Source: Nocardia sp. NRRL S-836 (GTDB lineage Bacteria > Actinomycetota > Actinomycetes > Mycobacteriales > Pseudonocardiaceae). Taken from it: DNA of 64,000 nucleotides. The notes under the pieces were generated by a model. It saw only the letters and a list, made by a program, of their open reading frames with translations. It searched no databases and had not been told where the DNA came from. This document shows, one piece after another, positions 59,535 through 64,000 of this stretch. The translations under genes were made by a program, and so were the position numbers. How positions within the stretch are numbered: the first letter of the stretch is position 1; each line of letters opens with the position of its first letter. The DNA is taken from the NCBI RefSeq assembly GCF_001279525.1, contig NZ_LGDY01000164.1, positions 1-64,000 of the forward strand. The letters are read 5' to 3'.

Positions 59535-59782
59535 TCATCGTACGAGAGCCGGCACCAGGACAGACCAGTTCGAAGTACGAGACGCCGTGACGTCATCAGC
59601 CGCGGCGATCGCCGACCGCCGATCGTTGGCATCGAAGTGGAACAGATCCCCGCTGGCGACCTTCACGCTGTCGGGGAACTCGTCGTGGCCGCGGGTGACC
59701 GCGGTGACGGCAGTGCCCTCGCGCAGGAGCAGGTTCAGCACTGGCGTCCCACGACGCCGTTGGCGCCGGTGATCAGCATCAT
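59535..59782 (-). pseudogene. Truncated and frameshifted NmrA-like NAD(P)-binding gene
   Basis: From ATG 59782 the frame gives MMLITGANGVVGRQC and stops. The continuation LNLLLREGTAVTAVTRGHDEF and SGDLFHFDANDR is in the neighbouring frame, as after loss of one base. The usual ~280-residue protein breaks off after ~80 codons, just before the histidine kinase. It is a remnant of an SDR/NmrA oxidoreductase. Confidence 0.6.
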
Positions 59783-59833
59783 GGCGGTCGTTCCGCTGCG
59801 CCCGGCGGGGTCTGGCTGATGTGGACGGTCGTG

Positions 59834-61018
59834 TCACGCCGCAGTGGTGAGGCGTGCTTCGGCCGGAACTGCGCGGAGGCGGCGGGTCGGGAGCATCATC
59901 GTCGGGTGGGCGACGCTCCAGGCCGCGGTCTTGCAGATCAGCTCCTTCAGGCGCGCGGCCGTCTTGCCGGTGACCGCGGCCGGCTTGGGCTGGTCGTCCG
60001 GCGTCACCCACTGCACGACGGCGTCGTGGCGGCCGAGGCTGATGCACTGGGCCGAGTAGCCGATCTTGTTCTGGGGCAGCTCGCGGCCGGTCAGGCGGGC
60101 GGTGATGGCGTCGGCGGCCAGGTGGGCGGTGGGGACGCCCGAGGCGCACGACATGCGCAGCGGGGTGCCGTTCGCGCCTGGGGCGAGCGCGGCGTCGCCG
60201 ACGGCGTAGACGTCGGGGTGTGAGACCGAGCGCATGGTGTCGTCGACGACGATCTGGCCCGCGTCCGACACCCGCAGGGTCGTGGCGGCGGCGATGGGGT
60301 GGACGGCGAAACCGGTGGTCCAGACGGTCACCTGGGCCGGGATCGTGCGGCCGTCGGTGGTGAGCGCGCCGGTCGGCTCGACGGCGGCGACGTCGGTGTG
60401 GTCGTGCACGGTGATGCCGAGGCGGTCGAACGCCTTGCGCAGGTGGCTTTGCGCCTTCTCGCTCAGCCAGTCGCCCAGGCCGCCGCGGGCGGCGAGGGAC
60501 ACGGCGAGGTCGGGGCGGGCCTCGGCGATCTCGGTGACGGCTTCGATGCCAGTCAGGCCGCCGCCGACGACGAGGACGGTGGCGCCCGCGGCGAGCTCGG
60601 CCAGGGTCGCCCGCAGTCGCAGTGCGGCCTGCTTGCCGGCGATGTGGTGGGCGTGCTCGGCGACTCCGGGAACGCCGTGGTCGGTGACGGTGCTGCCGAG
60701 CGCGTAGACGAGCGTGTCGTAGGCGATCTCGGCGGGACCGTCGGCGTCGGCGATGCGGACGGTCTTGCGTTCGGCGTCGACGGCGGTGACCCGTGCCGTC
60801 TTCACCTGCACGCCCGTGCCCGCGAAGACTTCGGTCAGCGCGCGGGGCTTGAGGTCCTGGCCGGTCGCGAGCTGGTGCATGCGGACCCGCTCGACGAACT
60901 CGGCGTCGGCGTTGACGAGGGTGATCTCGGTGTCGGCGGGGTGCAGCCGCTTGGCGAGGCGCCCGGCGGCGTTGGCCCCGGCGTACCCGGCCCCGAGAAC
61001 GACGATGCGGTGCTTCAT
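59834..61018 (-). CDS. FAD-dependent pyridine nucleotide-disulfide oxidoreductase (NDH-2-like)
   Basis: 394 residues. FAD-binding VVLGAGYAGANAA at the N-terminus, NAD(P)-binding VLVVGGGLTGIEAVTEIAE (~160) and the second FAD motif DVYAVGDAALAPG (~290) identify the NDH-2/ferredoxin-reductase fold; there is no redox CxxC. It probably transfers electrons from NAD(P)H to quinone. The upstream sigma factor gene (ECF41) and a perfect inverted repeat in the leader suggest stress-dependent control. AGGAG lies ~7 nt before the ATG. Confidence 0.85.
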   Translation of the reverse strand: MKHRIVVLGAGYAGANAAGRLAKRLHPADTEITLVNADAEFVERVRMHQLATGQDLKPRALTEVFAGTGVQVKTARVTAVDAERKTVRIADADGPAEIAYDTLVYALGSTVTDHGVPGVAEHAHHIAGKQAALRLRATLAELAAGATVLVVGGGLTGIEAVTEIAEARPDLAVSLAARGGLGDWLSEKAQSHLRKAFDRLGITVHDHTDVAAVEPTGALTTDGRTIPAQVTVWTTGFAVHPIAAATTLRVSDAGQIVVDDTMRSVSHPDVYAVGDAALAPGANGTPLRMSCASGVPTAHLAADAITARLTGRELPQNKIGYSAQCISLGRHDAVVQWVTPDDQPKPAAVTGKTAARLKELICKTAAWSVAHPTMMLPTRRLRAVPAEARLTTAA

Positions 61019-61028
61019 GGTTTCGCTC

Positions 61029-61064
61029 CTGTCCGGTTCGGTGTGTGCTCCCTGAACCGGACAG
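61029..61064 (-). promoter_or_regulatory. Inverted repeat in the leader of the NDH-2-like gene
   Basis: Perfect 11-bp arms CTGTCCGGTTC / GAACCGGACAG (61029-61039 and 61054-61064), 14-nt spacer. In the minus-strand transcript the second arm runs into the ribosome binding site ACAGGAG, so it could be either an operator or an RNA hairpin that masks translation initiation. Confidence 0.55.
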
Positions 61065-61101
61065 CGCCGCGAAACCTGACAGCAGCCGCGTGTGACCTGC
61101 G

Positions 61102-62046
61102 TCACCAGTCGCCGGAGAGTGCCTCCCGGTGGTCGGACAGGGCCCACCGGCGGCTCGCGCGGTCGAGTTTCGCGGGGTTCGCCTGGGCGTGGACGGCCGC
61201 GATGCCGTCGGCGGTCACCTCCAGCGCGACCACGCCGGCCACCCGGTCGCCGACCACCATCACCAGAGCGGGCACGCCGTTGGCGACCGCGGCGTACAGG
61301 TCGGGGCGGCCGCCGACCATCTCCCACTTGGCCTCGCTGGGCTTGAACAGCGTGCGGAGGAACCTCGCCACCCGCAGCGCGCCGACGACCGGGTGCGGCG
61401 CCGACACGACCACGCCGCCACCGTCGCCGATGCTGATCGCGTCGTCGGTCAGCAGCCGCACGAGCGACTCGGTCTTGCCGCTGAGCGCCGCGGCGAGGAA
61501 CTCCTCGACGATCTTGCGGGCCGCGGCCGCGTCGACCTCCACCCGCGGCCGGTCGGCGGCGAGGTGCTGCTTGGCACGGCGGTAGATCTGCTGGCAGTTC
61601 GGCTCGGTCAGGTCGAGCACCCCGGCGATCTCGGCGTGCGAGTGGCCGAACGCCTCGCGCAGCACGTACACGACGCGTTCCTTGGCCGAGAGCCGTTCCA
61701 TCAGCGTGAGCATCGCGATCGAGACCGACTCGCGCTGCTCGACGGTGTCGGACGGGCCGAGCATCCGGTCACCGGCGAAGACCGGCTCGGGAAGCCATTG
61801 CCCCACATAGGTCTCGCGCCGCGCCCGCGCCGAGGTGAGGCGGTTCAGGCAGAGGTTGGTGAGCACCTTCGTCAGCCACGCCTCGTGCGTCTCGATGGCC
61901 GTCCGGTCGGCGGACTGCCAGCGCAGGAACGTGTCCTGCACCGCGTCCTCGGCATCGGTGGCCGACCCCAGCAGGCGGTACGCGATGGCTTCCAACCGCC
62001 CCCTGGCCGCCTCGAACACCTCGACCTCATGCGCGCTGACCAGCAT
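61102..62046 (-). CDS. ECF41-family sigma factor (SigJ-like) with SnoaL-like C-terminal domain
   Basis: About 314 residues. Sigma region 2 (AYRLLGSATDAEDAVQDTFL) and region 4 (AFGHSHAEIAGVLDLTEPN) are followed by a C-terminal SnoaL/NTF2-like domain. The two ECF41 hallmarks are visible: WLPEP in the linker (QWLPEPVF) and DGGG in the extension (ISIGDGGGVVVSA). In this group the C-terminal domain replaces an anti-sigma factor and controls activity. ECF41 genes usually regulate an adjacent oxidoreductase gene, here the NDH-2-like gene 83 bp downstream. ATG 62046 has GGGA upstream. Confidence 0.9.
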   Translation of the reverse strand: MLVSAHEVEVFEAARGRLEAIAYRLLGSATDAEDAVQDTFLRWQSADRTAIETHEAWLTKVLTNLCLNRLTSARARRETYVGQWLPEPVFAGDRMLGPSDTVEQRESVSIAMLTLMERLSAKERVVYVLREAFGHSHAEIAGVLDLTEPNCQQIYRRAKQHLAADRPRVEVDAAAARKIVEEFLAAALSGKTESLVRLLTDDAISIGDGGGVVVSAPHPVVGALRVARFLRTLFKPSEAKWEMVGGRPDLYAAVANGVPALVMVVGDRVAGVVALEVTADGIAAVHAQANPAKLDRASRRWALSDHREALSGDW

Positions 62047-62086
62047 GATCCCAGTCAATCACCCACGCTGGTGGTCGTGGGGCGGT

Positions 62087-62093
62087 TGTGACA
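62087..62093 (-). promoter_or_regulatory. Candidate ECF41 -35 element
   Basis: TGTCACA on the minus strand, identical to the -35 reported for ECF41 targets, about 40 nt upstream of the sigma factor start. The expected CGTC -10 at 16 bp is not found; CGTG occurs at 19 bp. Autoregulation is therefore only suggested. Confidence 0.35.
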
Positions 62094-62137
62094 CTCGCCT
62101 TCCGGCGCGGTAACAAGCGAGTCACCGCGCGCGAACG

Positions 62138-63190
62138 ATGGTCGTGCACACCGAGACACGAAGCGTCACCATCGCCACGGCCGTCATCGCGTTGGTCATC
62201 GCTGTCGGCGTCAACGCCGTCAGCGCGGCCATCGCCCCGGAGTGGTCGCGGAAGAACGTCCTGTGGCTCGCCGTCGCGGTCTTCGTCTTCGCCGTGGGCA
62301 CGGCGTTGGTGTTGCGCCGTTGGCGCGCAGGGACGTCGCTGGCCGGGGCACGGGCGGTCGCGGCGGTGGACACCGGCGACGGTGTGCTGGAGGTCCTCCA
62401 GGTGTCCAGGTCGGGCTCCATCCTGGTCAGCGGCCACGCCGAGAACGGCGAGTGGTCGGCGTGGAACGACCTGCGAGCGGGCGGAAAGGCGTGGGACGTC
62501 GCGGCTGTGGTGCCGGCCAACGATGTCGTCGAGTACTTCGTCGTGGACACCGAGGGTGTGTTGCGGACAGCACGACGGGACCGCGGGCAGTTGTCGGCCT
62601 GGCACCCCGTGCCCATCGCCGGGGTGCGTGGCCAGCTCGTGCGGATCGCTGCCACGAGCCTGATGCCGGGACACCGCGAGGTGTTCGCGGTCACCGACGG
62701 CGGACGGGTGCTGCACGCGTGGAAGTGGGACGGCACGCCGTGGTCAGCCTGGTCCGACGCCGGGCTGGCCGGGTGCATCGACGTGGCGGCCTGTTCGCAG
62801 AGGGACGGCGTGCTCGACCACTTCGCGGTCGACCGGGACGGTGCCGTGTGGCAGCGGTGGTACGCGGACGAGCAGTGGCACGACTGGGAGAACTGGGGCC
62901 GGCCCGGGTCTGCGGCGCGAGCGGTCAGCGCGTACCGCAAGGCCGGGGGGTTCCAGGAGGTGGTCGTGGCCGGCAAGTCCGGCGACCTGGGAAACCGGTG
63001 GTACAGCGAGGAGGAGGGCTGGTCCAGCTGGGGAGTGCTGGACACGCCGCCCGCCGGGCTGGACGACGTGGCGGGCGGCACGACCAGTGCTCACCACATG
63101 CACTGCGTCGGGGTCGGCAAAGGCGGTGACCTCTGGAGCATGTCGTGGTCGGGTTGGTGGTCGTCCTGGCGGGCCGTGCCGAAGGCCTGA
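62138..63190 (+). CDS. Membrane-anchored beta-propeller (lectin-like) protein
   Basis: 350 residues. Two N-terminal membrane helices (~10-30 and ~40-60) are followed by ~280 residues with a repeated pattern ending in W-S-x-W: GEWSAWNDL, GQLSAWHPV, TPWSAWSDAG, EQWHDWENWG, GWSSWGVLD and GWWSSWRAV. The spacing and motif match PLL-type or fucolectin-like propellers (DUF346-type repeats). No catalytic residues are seen; sugar or envelope binding is inferred. Divergent from the ECF41 gene over 91 bp. Confidence 0.65.
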   Translation: MVVHTETRSVTIATAVIALVIAVGVNAVSAAIAPEWSRKNVLWLAVAVFVFAVGTALVLRRWRAGTSLAGARAVAAVDTGDGVLEVLQVSRSGSILVSGHAENGEWSAWNDLRAGGKAWDVAAVVPANDVVEYFVVDTEGVLRTARRDRGQLSAWHPVPIAGVRGQLVRIAATSLMPGHREVFAVTDGGRVLHAWKWDGTPWSAWSDAGLAGCIDVAACSQRDGVLDHFAVDRDGAVWQRWYADEQWHDWENWGRPGSAARAVSAYRKAGGFQEVVVAGKSGDLGNRWYSEEEGWSSWGVLDTPPAGLDDVAGGTTSAHHMHCVGVGKGGDLWSMSWSGWWSSWRAVPKA

Positions 63191-63236
63191 GCGTTCCACG
63201 ATGTGAGCGCCGTGGCGAGGTAGTTGAGATGTCACC

Positions 63237-63242
63237 TAGCCT
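63237..63242 (+). promoter_or_regulatory. Leaderless -10 box of the LLM-family gene
   Basis: TAGCCT followed by 7 nt and ATG, with no Shine-Dalgarno; the transcript would begin at the start codon. Confidence 0.4.
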
Positions 63243-63249
63243 GGCGGGC

Positions 63250-64000
63250 ATGCCGTTGCGAAAGCTGGGTTTCCTCACGATCGGGTCGTTCGACGAGCAC
63301 GACCCGGCCGCCGGGCACGCGTCCACCCTGGACCTCATCGAGCTCGGCGAGGAGCTGGGCTTCGACAGCGCCTGGGTGCGGCACCGGCACCTGCAGCACG
63401 GCATCTCCTCCCCGGTCGCGGTGCTCGCGGCGGCCACGCAGCGAACCAGCCGGATCGCGCTGGGCACGGCGGTGATCCCGCTGGCCTGGGAGAACCCGCT
63501 GCGGCTGGCGGAGGACCTGGCGACGGTGGACGTGCTGTCGGGCGGGCGGGTGAACCCCGGCGTCAGCGTGGGGCCGCCGATGCACTGGGACGACGTGAAG
63601 GGTGCGCTCTACCCGGACACCGCGGAGGTCGAGGACTTCGGCTACGGGCGGCTGGAGCGGTTCCTGCGGTTCGTGCGCGGGGAGAAGGCCGCGTCGTTCA
63701 GCGGCAAGGAGGGCATCGAGGTCTGGTCGGACCGGGTGCAGCCGCACTCGCCGGGGCTGAGCGAGCGGCTCTGGTACGGCGGCGGCAGCCTGCGGTCGGC
63801 GCGGTGGGCGGGTGAGCACGGCATGAACCTGCTCACCAGCAACGTGGTGCAGGCCGAGGAGTCCGAGGACTTCGCGCTGATCCAGCACGCGCTCGTCCGC
63901 GAGTTCCGCGCGCACCACCCCGACGGCGACAAGGCGCGGGTGTCGCAGGGGCTCGTGGTGATCCCGACCGACTCGGCCACGCCCGAACAGCGCGCGAAGT
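63250..64000 (+). CDS. LLM-class flavin-dependent oxidoreductase, truncated by the window edge
   Basis: 250 codons are visible and the frame is open to the last base. RKLGFLTIGSFDEHDPAAGH and ELGFDSAWVRHRHLQ match the bacterial luciferase-like monooxygenase TIM barrel. SRIALGTAVIPLAWENPLRL and LSGGRVNPGVSVG are further family segments, and LWYGGGSLRSARWAGEHGMN is the flavin-phosphate region. The cofactor is FMN or F420; an F420 reductase is encoded in the window, but the choice cannot be made here. The substrate is unknown. Confidence 0.85.
   Translation, partial: MPLRKLGFLTIGSFDEHDPAAGHASTLDLIELGEELGFDSAWVRHRHLQHGISSPVAVLAAATQRTSRIALGTAVIPLAWENPLRLAEDLATVDVLSGGRVNPGVSVGPPMHWDDVKGALYPDTAEVEDFGYGRLERFLRFVRGEKAASFSGKEGIEVWSDRVQPHSPGLSERLWYGGGSLRSARWAGEHGMNLLTSNVVQAEESEDFALIQHALVREFRAHHPDGDKARVSQGLVVIPTDSATPEQRAK

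Overview
The window is high-GC actinobacterial chromosome with dense ATG/GTG genes, many 4-bp overlaps and several leaderless promoters. The combination of F420:NADPH reductase, LysX, LprG-P55, a SARP regulator and a cysteine leader peptide fits a Pseudonocardiaceae-like organism (Lentzea/Saccharothrix/Actinosynnema type). The genus is inference. The genes glnA2, two Hip1-like hydrolases, panB and the RNase H/CobC fusion keep the relative order known from Mycobacterium tuberculosis Rv2222c-Rv2228c, with other genes inserted between them.

Layout. 1-433: four tandem leftward rRNA promoters, the boxA-like leader and a hairpin; the 16S gene itself lies left of the window. 430-25264: mostly housekeeping genes. 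These are a glycosyltransferase/FkbM fusion, glnA2, lprG-p55, two exported peptidase-like hydrolases, nadE, a two-component system, lysX, panB, a glutathionyl-hydroquinone-reductase-like enzyme, proline iminopeptidase, a secreted ricin-fold lectin, a metal-receptor-fold protein, npdG and an RNB ribonuclease. 25282-33024: a leftward operon for a minimal type IV secretion-like machine (pilin-like, PrgI/VirB3-like, VirB4 ATPase, VirB6-like, VirB8-like and a peptidoglycan hydrolase), with no relaxase or coupling protein in view. 33182-38816: an RHH-like protein, a large secreted protein, threonine synthase, RNase P RNA, a cysteine-rich leader peptide ahead of an FMN reductase, and RNase H/CobC.

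39021-55933 is a genomic island. It begins at the 3' end of tRNA-Leu(GAG), where 48 bp are duplicated in tandem, and ends at a 22-bp sequence matching the tRNA 3' end at 20 of 22 positions. Decayed serine-integrase C-termini lie near both ends. The cargo is a tightly coupled four-gene operon (41477-50628): a Cas4/RecB-like Fe-S nuclease with two cysteine-cluster halves, a REase-fold protein whose catalytic E-x-K appears lost, a DinG/XPD-type Fe-S helicase, and a PIWI protein of the pPIWI_RE type. A Ser/Thr kinase is transcribed divergently from it, and a SARP-NB-ARC-TPR regulator converges on it. The three core components match the predicted pPIWI_RE three-gene conflict system. The added intact nuclease, paired with a seemingly dead REase, makes this a variant worth testing as a new defence system. 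The SARP gene carries its own 11-bp-pitch direct repeats, facing a GT-B-like gene and a 24-codon ORF with an ideal ribosome binding site.

55989-64000: a frameshifted quinone oxidoreductase, a DUF2306 membrane protein, a NarL-type two-component system, a fragment of an NmrA-like gene, an NDH-2-like oxidoreductase next to an ECF41 sigma factor, a membrane-anchored propeller protein, and the start of a luciferase-like monooxygenase.
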